In this document: one piece after another, positions 32,694 through 40,308 of the stretch
How positions within the stretch are numbered: the first letter of the stretch is position 1
Layout: the number at the start of each line of letters is the position of its first letter
Source of the DNA: Ornatilinea apprima
GTDB lineage: Bacteria; Chloroflexota; Anaerolineae; Anaerolineales; Anaerolineaceae
Reading direction: 5' to 3'
DNA: 64,000 nt
NCBI RefSeq assembly: GCF_001306115.1
Contig: NZ_LGCL01000026.1
Location: forward strand, 155,704 to 219,703
Translations under genes and position numbers: made by a program
Notes under the pieces: model-generated
What the model was told of the DNA's origin: nothing
Database searches by the model: none
What the model saw: only the letters and a program-made list of their open reading frames with translations

Positions 32694-34127
32694 ATGTCCG
32701 AAGAAAAACTTCCCAAACGCAGTGAAAATTTCTCCGAATGGTACAACCAGGTGATTCTTCGCGCCGAAATGGCCGACTACTCACCTGTACGCGGCTGCAT
32801 GGTCGTGCGCCCGTATGGTTGGGCCTTGTGGGAAAATATTCAAAAATCCCTCGATGCGCGCTTCAAAGCCACTGGCCATGTCAACGCCGCTTTCCCGCTC
32901 TTCATCCCTATGTCTTTTCTGGAAAAAGAAAAAGAGCATGTAGAAGGCTTCTCGCCTGAACTGGCCGTGGTTACCCACGGTGGTGGGCAGCAGTTGGAAG
33001 AACCGCTGGTCGTGCGCCCCACGTCAGAGACGATCATCGGCCACATGTACGCCAAGTGGATCAAATCGTACCGCGATTTGCCCGTGTTGATCAACCAATG
33101 GGCCAACGTGGTCCGCTGGGAAATGCGCACTCGTCTCTTCCTGCGCACCCTCGAATTTTACTGGCAAGAAGGCCACACCGCCCATGCCACCCATGCGGAA
33201 GCGGAAGAAGAGACGTTGAAGATTCTCGACCTATACACCGATTTCGCAATCAACGACGCTGCTATTCCCGTGCTGCCCGGTCAGAAAACCGACAAAGAGA
33301 AATTCGCCGGCGCGCTGCGCTCGTACACCATTGAAGCCATGATGGGCGATACCCGCGCTCTCCAATCCGGCACCTCTCATAATCTCGGCCAGAATTTTGC
33401 CAAAGCCTTCGATATCCGCTATCTCGACCAGACCAACCAGCTCCAACACTGTTGGACCACCTCTTGGGGCGTCTCAACCCGGCTGATCGGCGCCATCATC
33501 ATGACCCACGGCGACGACCAGGGCCTGCTTCTGCCGCCCAAACTGGCACCTATCCAGGTGGTGATTGTGCCCATTTACCGCAATGACGAGCAGCGCGCCC
33601 TGGTCATGCCGTATGTGGAACAGGTTCGCCAGCAGCTTTCCGCTTTCCGCGTTCAGGTTGACGACCGCCAGGAGCTCACCCCTGGTTTCAAATACAACGA
33701 CTGGGAACTGCGCGGTGTGCCCCTGCGCCTCGAAATTGGATCGAAAGACGTGGAAAAGCACAGCGTCATGGCCGCCCGCCGCGATATTCCTGGAAAAGAA
33801 GGCAAAACCATCCTACCTATGGACAATATCGCTACCGGCGTTGGCGACCTGCTGCAAACCATTCAAGACGCCCTGTTGGAACGTGCCCGCGTCTTCCGGG
33901 ATGCCAACATCCACCAACCCAATGACTACCTAGCCTTGCAAGAGGTGGTGCAGAACGGCTGGGCATTTTCCTGGTGGTGTGGTTCGCGGGAATGCGAGGA
34001 CAAAATTCAAGAAGAAACCAAAGCTACCATTCGCTGCGTCCCCCTCGAGCAGCCCGGCGGCGAAGGCCAATGTGTTTGCTGCGGCAAACCCGCCAGCAAA
34101 AAGGCCTATTTTGCCCGCGCCTACTAA
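32694..34127 (+). CDS. proS: proline--tRNA ligase, archaeal/eukaryal type
   Basis: 477 residues, the short ProRS without the bacterial editing insertion. Class II motifs are visible: VVRPTSETII, motif 2 MRTRLFLRTLEF, HTAHATHAEAEEE, motif 3 GVSTRLIGAIIM, an anticodon-binding domain with GVPLRLEIGSKD, and the C-terminal zinc-domain cysteines CGSRECED and CVCCGK ending in FARAY. Cytoplasmic; charges tRNA-Pro. No T-box leader is seen in the 70 bases upstream. Confidence 0.97.
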   Translation: MSEEKLPKRSENFSEWYNQVILRAEMADYSPVRGCMVVRPYGWALWENIQKSLDARFKATGHVNAAFPLFIPMSFLEKEKEHVEGFSPELAVVTHGGGQQLEEPLVVRPTSETIIGHMYAKWIKSYRDLPVLINQWANVVRWEMRTRLFLRTLEFYWQEGHTAHATHAEAEEETLKILDLYTDFAINDAAIPVLPGQKTDKEKFAGALRSYTIEAMMGDTRALQSGTSHNLGQNFAKAFDIRYLDQTNQLQHCWTTSWGVSTRLIGAIIMTHGDDQGLLLPPKLAPIQVVIVPIYRNDEQRALVMPYVEQVRQQLSAFRVQVDDRQELTPGFKYNDWELRGVPLRLEIGSKDVEKHSVMAARRDIPGKEGKTILPMDNIATGVGDLLQTIQDALLERARVFRDANIHQPNDYLALQEVVQNGWAFSWWCGSRECEDKIQEETKATIRCVPLEQPGGEGQCVCCGKPASKKAYFARAY

Positions 34128-34144
34128 CCAATGGATTGCTGTTC

Positions 34145-34170
34145 AAAAGGCGGGGGGATCCCCGCCTTTT
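34145..34170 (+). terminator. terminator of proS
   Basis: Perfect 11-bp stem AAAAGGCGGGG / CCCCGCCTTTT with a GGAT loop and T-rich tail. Confidence 0.9.
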
Positions 34171-34222
34171 CTCTTCTCTGATCTGCGCGCTCTGAAAACG
34201 ATTCGCCATTGGAAAAAAATGC

Positions 34223-35035
34223 ATGCCTGCCGTACCGCTTAACCAAATTCAAGCTCAAATCGCTGAACTCTCTTGGAAGTACACCCGCGCGCCGGAATAT
34301 GTGGAAGGCCTGCGCGATCTCTTCAACCAGTATGGCAGCCTGGTATTTAAGAAAGGCCAGGTTACGCGCAAATTGCGCGCGTATCCCTCTTTCCATGTCC
34401 CCCCTGTCTTGATGAACCAGCTCGAGATGTCTCTCATCGCCAATCACCGCCGCTACCCGCAAGCCAGCCTGGCCCTGGTAGACGCCCTGTGGCAGGAAGA
34501 GATGATTGAACCCAAAACCCTGGCCGCTGCTCTGCTGGGGCGTGTCGACGTTGGAGAGCCGGAACCGATCATGCAGCGCATTCTCCTTTGGTGCCAGCCC
34601 GATCTTCATCCCCTGGTTCAAGAGGTCGTCTTTGATCATGCCACCCTGACCCTGCGAGAGCGCTACGCGGCCGTTTGGCTGGCTCAGATTGAAGCCTGGG
34701 CAGATCACCCAACCCAAACGATTCAAAATATGGGGCTGCGCGCCATGCTCCCCCTGGCAAAAGACCGCCAATTCAACAACCTGCCGCCCCTATTTCGCCT
34801 GCTCACGCCGTTGGTTCAATCCTTCACCCCCGACCAGCAGCCCGTACTGGCAGAATTGATCACCGCCCTGGCACGCCGCACGCCGGTGGAAATGTCCTTT
34901 TTGCTCCGGCAAATATGCCAGCGCGGCGTCTCAAGCGCATCGCTTCGCATGCTGCGCCGCCTTTTGCCGATCTTTCCCCTTCACGAGCAGGAACAACTTC
35001 GCCAGGCGATCAAAGACGCTTCTCCCACATCCTGA
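34223..35035 (+). CDS. uncharacterised all-helical repeat protein
   Basis: 270 residues, almost all predicted helix in antiparallel pairs, as in HEAT-like or AlkD-like solenoids (LRERYAAVWLAQIEAW, TPDQQPVLAELITALARR, LRMLRRLLPIFPLHEQEQL). There is no signal peptide or Cys-rich motif. An AlkD-type DNA glycosylase is possible from the helical pattern, but I see no catalytic signature, so function is left open. The start at 34223 is chosen over an out-of-frame ATG 4 bases earlier. Confidence 0.6.
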   Translation: MPAVPLNQIQAQIAELSWKYTRAPEYVEGLRDLFNQYGSLVFKKGQVTRKLRAYPSFHVPPVLMNQLEMSLIANHRRYPQASLALVDALWQEEMIEPKTLAAALLGRVDVGEPEPIMQRILLWCQPDLHPLVQEVVFDHATLTLRERYAAVWLAQIEAWADHPTQTIQNMGLRAMLPLAKDRQFNNLPPLFRLLTPLVQSFTPDQQPVLAELITALARRTPVEMSFLLRQICQRGVSSASLRMLRRLLPIFPLHEQEQLRQAIKDASPTS

Positions 35036-35041
35036 CGGTAC

Positions 35042-35064
35042 ACGCGCCAGCCTGGCGCGTTCTT
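35042..35064. terminator. short convergent hairpin
   Basis: ACGCGCC (35042-35048) / GGCGCGT (35054-35060) with a 5-base loop and TTCTT after it, between convergent genes. Confidence 0.45.
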
Positions 35065-35074
35065 AATGAAGTTC

Positions 35075-35593
35075 TCAGCCTTCCTTAAATTCAGATGGAG
35101 AAGGCTCGCGCAGCGCTTCCACCACCACGTTTTCAAAATCCTCATCCGGCGTCCCGCTGATTCTTCCCACCTCCAGCCCATTACGCACCACCAGCAGCGT
35201 CGGATACTCCTTCACTTTCCAAATGGCAGCGACATTGGTCAGCTTCTCATTCTCTTTCTCCAGATTGAAAAAACGCACAGCCTGAGAGTAACCCGCTTCA
35301 TCCATCAAGAGAAAAACCCTCTGCGCCATCATCCGGCTGTCAGAAGATTGTAAATTCATAAACACCAGCAGTTCGCTGCCGTCCTGCAATCTCTGAATAT
35401 CACTAACCAGCTCACCGTCCAGCTCTTGCGCACCTTTCAGATCAGTTTGCCAGTTTGCCAGCGCTTCAATATCTGCCCGGGTTACCCAGCCCTCCAAACC
35501 AGAAGGGCTGTAACCCGTCTCTGCCGGGCTGCACGCGGAAAGGCACATCACAACCAGGAGCACCACGCCAATCCAATAATCTCTGTTTATCAT
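35075..35593 (-). CDS. thioredoxin-fold lipoprotein without CXXC
   Basis: 172 residues from ATG 35593, chosen because GGAG sits 10-13 bases upstream; an in-frame ATG at 35611 lacks a site. The signal peptide ends in CLSAC, a lipobox, so it is membrane-anchored outside. The mature protein has a thioredoxin-like order: ELLVFMNLQSSDSR in place of the WCxxC strand-helix, AVRFFNLEKENEKL, then VKEYPTLLVVRNGLEVGR with the cis-proline. The redox cysteines are absent (SSDS), so it cannot act as a classical oxidoreductase; a binding or scaffold role is inferred. Confidence 0.7.
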   Translation of the reverse strand: MINRDYWIGVVLLVVMCLSACSPAETGYSPSGLEGWVTRADIEALANWQTDLKGAQELDGELVSDIQRLQDGSELLVFMNLQSSDSRMMAQRVFLLMDEAGYSQAVRFFNLEKENEKLTNVAAIWKVKEYPTLLVVRNGLEVGRISGTPDEDFENVVVEALREPSPSEFKEG

Positions 35594-35663
35594 CTCGAAT
35601 GGACTCCTCATCCGACCCGTATCATTATGATAGATTCAGAAGAAAAATGGCACATCAATCCAA

Positions 35664-35696
35664 AAATATCCCAGCCGTTAATGCGCCGGGATATTT
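35664..35696 (-). terminator. terminator of the thiF-yedF pair
   Basis: AAATATCCC / GGGATATTT stem with T-run on the minus strand. A second perfect hairpin, CCAGATGG / CCATCTGG, lies at 35706-35731 just upstream of it. No gene in 35612-35772. Confidence 0.75.
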
Positions 35697-35772
35697 ATAT
35701 CACACCCAGATGGCTGATCCAATCCATCTGGTAGAAGATCTGCAAATGCACGATTCGCGTGGCGAATGATGA

Positions 35773-36111
35773 TCACACACTGATCACATGATCCGCCATT
35801 TGTATTGCAGTCAGTATATCCCCCATGCCCCCAACGACCCCGACTTTTACTTGATCGGTTAACCGAAAGAAATCAAGACAGGTCAGGCATAATACCAGTT
35901 CCACGCCTTTCGCCTCCAGCTCTTGTAATTCCTCCAGCGCCTCAGAGCCACTGCAAGCCAGTTTTACACCTTCGGTATAGAAGAGAATCTTTCCAGGGAG
36001 ATTTCCAGATTCAATGGTAAGGCGCAAAAATTTCTTTGCCAACTTGCTTTGCAGTTCCACCGGTGCGTGCCCCATGCCATTTCGGCTGAATACAATGACA
36101 GCATTTTTCAT
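35773..36111 (-). CDS. DsrE-like protein related to the YedF C-terminal domain
   Basis: 112 residues. VIVFSRNGMGHAP at the start and the end ELVLCLTCLDFFRLTDQVKVGVVGGMGDILTAI match the DsrE-like half of YedF, a protein linked to sulfur/selenium metabolism. The TusA-like half is missing. Two cysteines (CLTC) could carry persulfide. It follows the MoeB-rhodanese gene by 14 bases, suggesting a shared sulfur-transfer route. No selD or selA is in the window. Confidence 0.75.
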   Translation of the reverse strand: MKNAVIVFSRNGMGHAPVELQSKLAKKFLRLTIESGNLPGKILFYTEGVKLACSGSEALEELQELEAKGVELVLCLTCLDFFRLTDQVKVGVVGGMGDILTAIQMADHVISV

Positions 36112-36125
36112 TTTTTCCTCGATTC

Positions 36126-37277
36126 TCAGTATTCTTTCATCGTTGGGTCAATTTCCCTGGCCCAGGCCAGGATTCCACCCGCCAGGTGGCGAGCTTTTTC
36201 AAAACCTGCTTCGCGCAGAATCCGAAGCGCCCACAAAGAGCGAACCCCGCCGCGACAATACAAAACCAGATCTTCATCTCGCCCCCAATCATCCAAGTGA
36301 TGGGCAATCTGATCATGTGGAACCAGCTGCGAGCCTGCGAGCACCGCGATTTCCACCTCTTCAGGTGTTCTTACATCAATTAATCGGATTGGCCTTCCAT
36401 TTTTTATTTCCTCTGCTAATTGAGCCGGAGAAATTTCCCAGCTATCATTGATTGATGCGTCTATCTTTGGCAGCGGCTCGCCGCAAAAACTCGCGGTGTC
36501 CATCAGTTCGCGAATTTCGGGTTGAGCGCCGCAAATCTTGCAGGCCGGGTTTTTGCGTAAATCAATCAAATCAAAACGAAAAGTCAACCCATCCACCATC
36601 AACAAACGATTCACTGCCGGCGTTCCAGCTCCCGTGATCAGCTTTACCGTTTCCAGCGCCTGCAAAGTTCCAATCAGCCCCGGCAGCACCCCCAGCACGC
36701 CGCCCTCCGCGCAGCTCGGGGTCGTACCCGGCGCAGGTGGCTCAGGGAACAGGCATCGGTAACAAGCTCCCTGGCGTGCATCAAACACCCCAACCTGTCC
36801 ATCAAATCGGTATACCGCTCCATACACATATGGCTTGCCCTGCAAAACACAAACATCATTTGCAAGATAACGCGTCGCAAAATTATCGGATCCATCCAGC
36901 AAGATATCATACTGTCTGGAAAGTTCCAGCGCGTTCTTGCTGGAAAATACTTCGGGGTGAGCAATCACTTCAATATCTCCATTCAACCCAAGCAGGCGCG
37001 CCCTGGCCTGTTCCACCTTCAGCTTGCCCACCTGACTTTGGTCAAACAGGATCTGCCGCTGCAAATTCGAGTAGGAAACCCAGTCATAATCGATCAGACC
37101 AATCCGGCCAACCCCGGCTGCTGCCAGATACAAAGCTGCCGGTGATCCCAGCCCTCCCACACCAACGATCAACACCGAAGCATTCTTCAATTTTCTTTGG
37201 CCCTGCAAGCCCACACCAGGTAGACTCAGATGGCGCGAATAGCGCAATACTTCTTCAGATGACAGGTCAGGAAGCAT
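36126..37277 (-). CDS. E1-like adenylyltransferase with rhodanese domain (MoeB/ThiF type)
   Basis: 383 residues. N-terminal E1-like domain with nucleotide loop VLIVGVGGLGSPAALYLAAAGVG-type glycines, DNFATRYLAND and zinc cysteines CYRC (near 180) and CKIC (near 254). The C-terminal rhodanese domain (about 285-383) has the active Cys341 in CRGGVRS. Such proteins adenylate the C-terminus of MoaD/ThiS-like carriers and thiocarboxylate them with rhodanese-bound sulfur. No carrier protein gene is adjacent. Confidence 0.92.
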   Translation of the reverse strand: MLPDLSSEEVLRYSRHLSLPGVGLQGQRKLKNASVLIVGVGGLGSPAALYLAAAGVGRIGLIDYDWVSYSNLQRQILFDQSQVGKLKVEQARARLLGLNGDIEVIAHPEVFSSKNALELSRQYDILLDGSDNFATRYLANDVCVLQGKPYVYGAVYRFDGQVGVFDARQGACYRCLFPEPPAPGTTPSCAEGGVLGVLPGLIGTLQALETVKLITGAGTPAVNRLLMVDGLTFRFDLIDLRKNPACKICGAQPEIRELMDTASFCGEPLPKIDASINDSWEISPAQLAEEIKNGRPIRLIDVRTPEEVEIAVLAGSQLVPHDQIAHHLDDWGRDEDLVLYCRGGVRSLWALRILREAGFEKARHLAGGILAWAREIDPTMKEY

Positions 37278-37305
37278 AATCCCTCACAAATGATGAACTC
37301 AAGCC

Positions 37306-37311
37306 ATTATA
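37306..37311 (-). promoter_or_regulatory. -10 element of the thiF-yedF pair
   Basis: TATAAT on the minus strand, 29 bases before the start codon; -35 not clear. Confidence 0.5.
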
Positions 37312-37413
37312 CGTTCAAATTACCAGGCCCGGGAGCCTAGAACAAGAGAGAACTGACACATCTGCAAACACCCACCCCCTCCATGGCTCAACCTTCCCTC
37401 CGCTCCAAACCTC

Positions 37414-37422
37414 TGGTATAAT
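37414..37422 (+). promoter_or_regulatory. extended -10 promoter of rpsO
   Basis: TGG followed by TATAAT (37417-37422), about 80 bases before rpsO. Confidence 0.65.
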
Positions 37423-37504
37423 CACACCAATGACTGGTCCGGTTCGCGGCTTTGGCTGCTGGCCTGGAGACCTGCACAAAACATCAGAAAGGAGATGCAG
37501 TGTC

Positions 37505-37777
37505 ATGACTTTTACAAAAGAGCAAAAAGCAGAGGTAATTGAAAAGTACCGCCGCGACGAAACCGACACCGGTTCGCCTGAGGTACAGGTCGCGATTTTG
37601 ACTTATCGCGTCAATCAACTTACCGATCACCTTCGCACCCACAAGCACGATGAATCTTCCCGCCGTGGTTTGCTCAAACTGGTTGGCCAGCGCCGCCGTT
37701 TGCTCAGCTACCTCAAGTCGAAAGATTACAACCGCTATGTGGCCCTTGCGGACAGTCTCAACATCCGCAAGAAATAA
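37505..37777 (+). CDS. rpsO: 30S ribosomal protein S15
   Basis: 90 residues from ATG 37505, with AAGGAG a short way upstream. Canonical S15 sequence: [33 protein letters not shown] and a [10 protein letters not shown] end. Binds 16S rRNA central domain. Followed by a strong terminator and then pnp, the usual rpsO-pnp order. Confidence 0.98.
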   Translation: MTFTKEQKAEVIEKYRRDETDTGSPEVQVAILTYRVNQLTDHLRTHKHDESSRRGLLKLVGQRRRLLSYLKSKDYNRYVALADSLNIRKK

Positions 37778-37801
37778 CATACAGCCGTCTTGATCGTGTG
37801 C

Positions 37802-37843
37802 GAGTAGATGGAAAAGTGGTTCTTTCCATCTACTCCTTTTTTT
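37802..37843 (+). terminator. terminator between rpsO and pnp
   Basis: Perfect 13-bp stem GAGTAGATGGAAA (37802-37814) / TTTCCATCTACTC (37823-37835) followed by seven T. TACAAT at 37847-37852 could be the -10 of a separate pnp promoter. Confidence 0.9.
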
Positions 37844-37989
37844 AGTACAATTAGGTATCGGGCAGTTTTGCCCCAATCAATCACCACCCGCCGCCGGTTG
37901 GGTATTGAAAAAAGATGATGAGGCGTCTCCTCTTCGCCTGTTTTCAGTCCCTGACCTCGCGAGGGTGGATTAGCGAGGAAAAAACGTAA

Positions 37990-40248
37990 ATGATGCAAAA
38001 ACAACCAAATATCTTTTCGACCACAGTCAGTGGCCGAACCCTGACCTTTGAAACCGGTCGTTTTGCCGGCCAGGCAGGTGGAGCAGTAACCGTTCGTCTT
38101 GACGATTCGGTCGTGTTTGCTGCCGCCACCATGTCTCCCAAGGCCCGCGAGGGGATCGATTTCTTCCCCCTTTCCGTCGACTACGAAGAGCGCCTGTATG
38201 CCGGCGGCCGTATTCCCGGTTCGTTCTTCCGCCGCGAAGGCCGCCCCAGCACCGACGCCATTCTGGTTTCACGCCTGACAGACCGCCCCATTCGCCCCCT
38301 GTTCCCCAAGAACATGCGCAATGAGGTTCAGGTGGTTATTTACTCCTTCTCTGCCGACGAAGACAACCCGCTCGATATTCTGGCCATCAACGCCGCTTCA
38401 GCCGCGCTGGCCATCTCCGATATCCCGTGGGAAGGCCCCGTTGGCGCCGTCCGCGTAGGCTATATCGACGGTCAGTTCATCATTAATCCCACCTATGCCC
38501 AGATTGACGCCTCCGCGCTCGACTTGCGCATTGCCGGCACCCGCGACGCCATCCTCATGGTCGAAGCTGGTGCGAATGAACTCCCTGAAGACCTTATGGT
38601 CAAAGCCTTGGAAATCGGCCACCAGGCCATCCAACCCATTGTTGATCTGATCGAAAAAATGGCTGCCGAAGTGGGCAAACCCAAGAGTGAGATCATCCAA
38701 AACGTTGTCGATGAAGATCTCAATGAAAAAGTCTACCAACAGGTGAAGGACGAAATCTACAATCGCCTTGAAGCCCCTCACACCAAAGCTGAACTGTACG
38801 ATTCCATCGACGCCCTGGAAAAACAGATCGTCGAAGACTATACCAAAGACAGTGAAGACGATGCCCTGGCTGGCAAAGTCAGCAGCGCGTTCCAAGAAGC
38901 CTACAAGCGCGTTGTTCGCGACCGCATCCTCCTGGAAGGCAAACGCCCCGATGGCCGCGCTAAAACCGAAATTCGCGATATCTGGTGCGATATTAACCCC
39001 ATTCCTCGCGCGCACGGTTCGGGCATCTTCACCCGTGGCGAAACCCAGGTGCTGACGCTGGCCACGCTTGGCACCCCCAAAGAAGCGCAGGAAATTGATT
39101 CTCTGGCGCCGGTAACCACCAAGCGCTACATGCACCACTACAACTTTCCTTCCTTCTGCACCGGCGAAGTGAAACCGCTGCGCGGCCAGTCTCGCCGCGA
39201 AATCGGCCACGGCGCCCTGGCAGAGCGCGCCCTGGTTCCGGTCATTCCCGACGAGCAGGATTTTCCCTACACCATTCGCCTGGTGTCCGAAGTCCTTTCC
39301 TCAAACGGATCGTCTTCGATGGCCTCGGTGTGCGGCTCCACCCTCGCTCTCATGGATTGCGGCGTGCCGATTAAGGCGCCCGTTACCGGCATTGCGATGG
39401 GTCTGATTAAAGAAGGCGACAAATACACCATCTTAACCGATATCGCCGGTATTGAAGATCACCTGGGTGATATGGATTTCAAAGTTGCCGGCACAGAAGA
39501 AGGCATCACCGCCCTGCAGATGGACATTAAAATTAAGGGCATCACCCCGCAGATCATGTCTGAGGCCATCGCCCAGGCCAACGCTGCCCGCGAAATCATC
39601 CTTGAGAAAATGCTGGATGTCATCGACCAGCCGCGCCCCGAACTGAAATCCTTTGTCCCGCGCATCACCATTGTAAAAATCCCCGTGGAAAAAATTGGCG
39701 CGATCATCGGCCCAGGCGGCAAGAACATTCGCTCCCTGCAGGAAGAAACCGGCACCAAGATCGATATTGGTGAAGACGGTTCGGTTTTCATCGCCGCCAC
39801 CAATGCAGACGCCGAACAGGCTGCTCGCGAGCGCATTCTGATGTTCTCCGAAACGCCCGAGATTGGCCGCATTTACACCGGCAAAGTGGTGCGCGTGGTT
39901 GATTTTGGCGCGTTTGTTGAGATTTTACCGCACGTTGACGGCATGGTTCACATCTCCCAGCTCGACACCGAACGTGTGGAACGCGTCGAAGACATCGTCA
40001 GCGTTGGCGATGAGATCACCGTTATGGTTACCGACATCGATGCTGGCGGCAAAATCCGTCTCTCGCGTGTGGCCGTTCTGGAAGGCTGGACCGTAGAAGA
40101 AGCCATGGAAAATGATCGCGGCGGCAAACCGCGCTCTGGCGGTGGTGGCCGGCCTGGTGGCAGCAGTGGACGCCGTGATGGCGGCGGCAACCGCCGGGAT
40201 GGCGGACGGCGCGATGGTGGGCGTCGCGACAGCGGCCGCCCTCACTAA
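37990..40248 (+). CDS. pnp: polyribonucleotide nucleotidyltransferase (PNPase)
   Basis: 752 residues. Two RNase PH-like domains (first ending near 220; catalytic second with GSGIFTRGETQ, FPSFCTGEVKPLRGQSRREIGHG and SSMASVCGSTLALMD), a KH domain (IGPGGKNIRSLQEETG near 575) and an S1 domain (GRIYTGKVVRVVDFGAFVE). The last 45 residues are a repeat-like Gly/Arg/Asp tail (RRDGGGNRRDGGRRDGGRR), an RNA-binding extension. Degrades RNA 3' to 5' with phosphate. A 5' leader of about 130 bases contains a small AGGCG/CGCCT hairpin near 37920-37940. Confidence 0.98.
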   Translation: MMQKQPNIFSTTVSGRTLTFETGRFAGQAGGAVTVRLDDSVVFAAATMSPKAREGIDFFPLSVDYEERLYAGGRIPGSFFRREGRPSTDAILVSRLTDRPIRPLFPKNMRNEVQVVIYSFSADEDNPLDILAINAASAALAISDIPWEGPVGAVRVGYIDGQFIINPTYAQIDASALDLRIAGTRDAILMVEAGANELPEDLMVKALEIGHQAIQPIVDLIEKMAAEVGKPKSEIIQNVVDEDLNEKVYQQVKDEIYNRLEAPHTKAELYDSIDALEKQIVEDYTKDSEDDALAGKVSSAFQEAYKRVVRDRILLEGKRPDGRAKTEIRDIWCDINPIPRAHGSGIFTRGETQVLTLATLGTPKEAQEIDSLAPVTTKRYMHHYNFPSFCTGEVKPLRGQSRREIGHGALAERALVPVIPDEQDFPYTIRLVSEVLSSNGSSSMASVCGSTLALMDCGVPIKAPVTGIAMGLIKEGDKYTILTDIAGIEDHLGDMDFKVAGTEEGITALQMDIKIKGITPQIMSEAIAQANAAREIILEKMLDVIDQPRPELKSFVPRITIVKIPVEKIGAIIGPGGKNIRSLQEETGTKIDIGEDGSVFIAATNADAEQAARERILMFSETPEIGRIYTGKVVRVVDFGAFVEILPHVDGMVHISQLDTERVERVEDIVSVGDEITVMVTDIDAGGKIRLSRVAVLEGWTVEEAMENDRGGKPRSGGGGRPGGSSGRRDGGGNRRDGGRRDGGRRDSGRPH

Positions 40249-40267
40249 TCGGCTCTAATGACAAAAC

Positions 40268-40297
40268 AAAACCGGGTGCTTTTTGCGCCCGGTTTTT
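40268..40297. terminator. bidirectional terminator between pnp and murE
   Basis: AAAACCGGGTGC / GCGCCCGGTTTTT stem (one G-U) with a T5 loop. T-rich on both strands, serving convergent pnp and murE. Confidence 0.85.
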
Positions 40298-40308
40298 CTA
40301 TCCCACAA

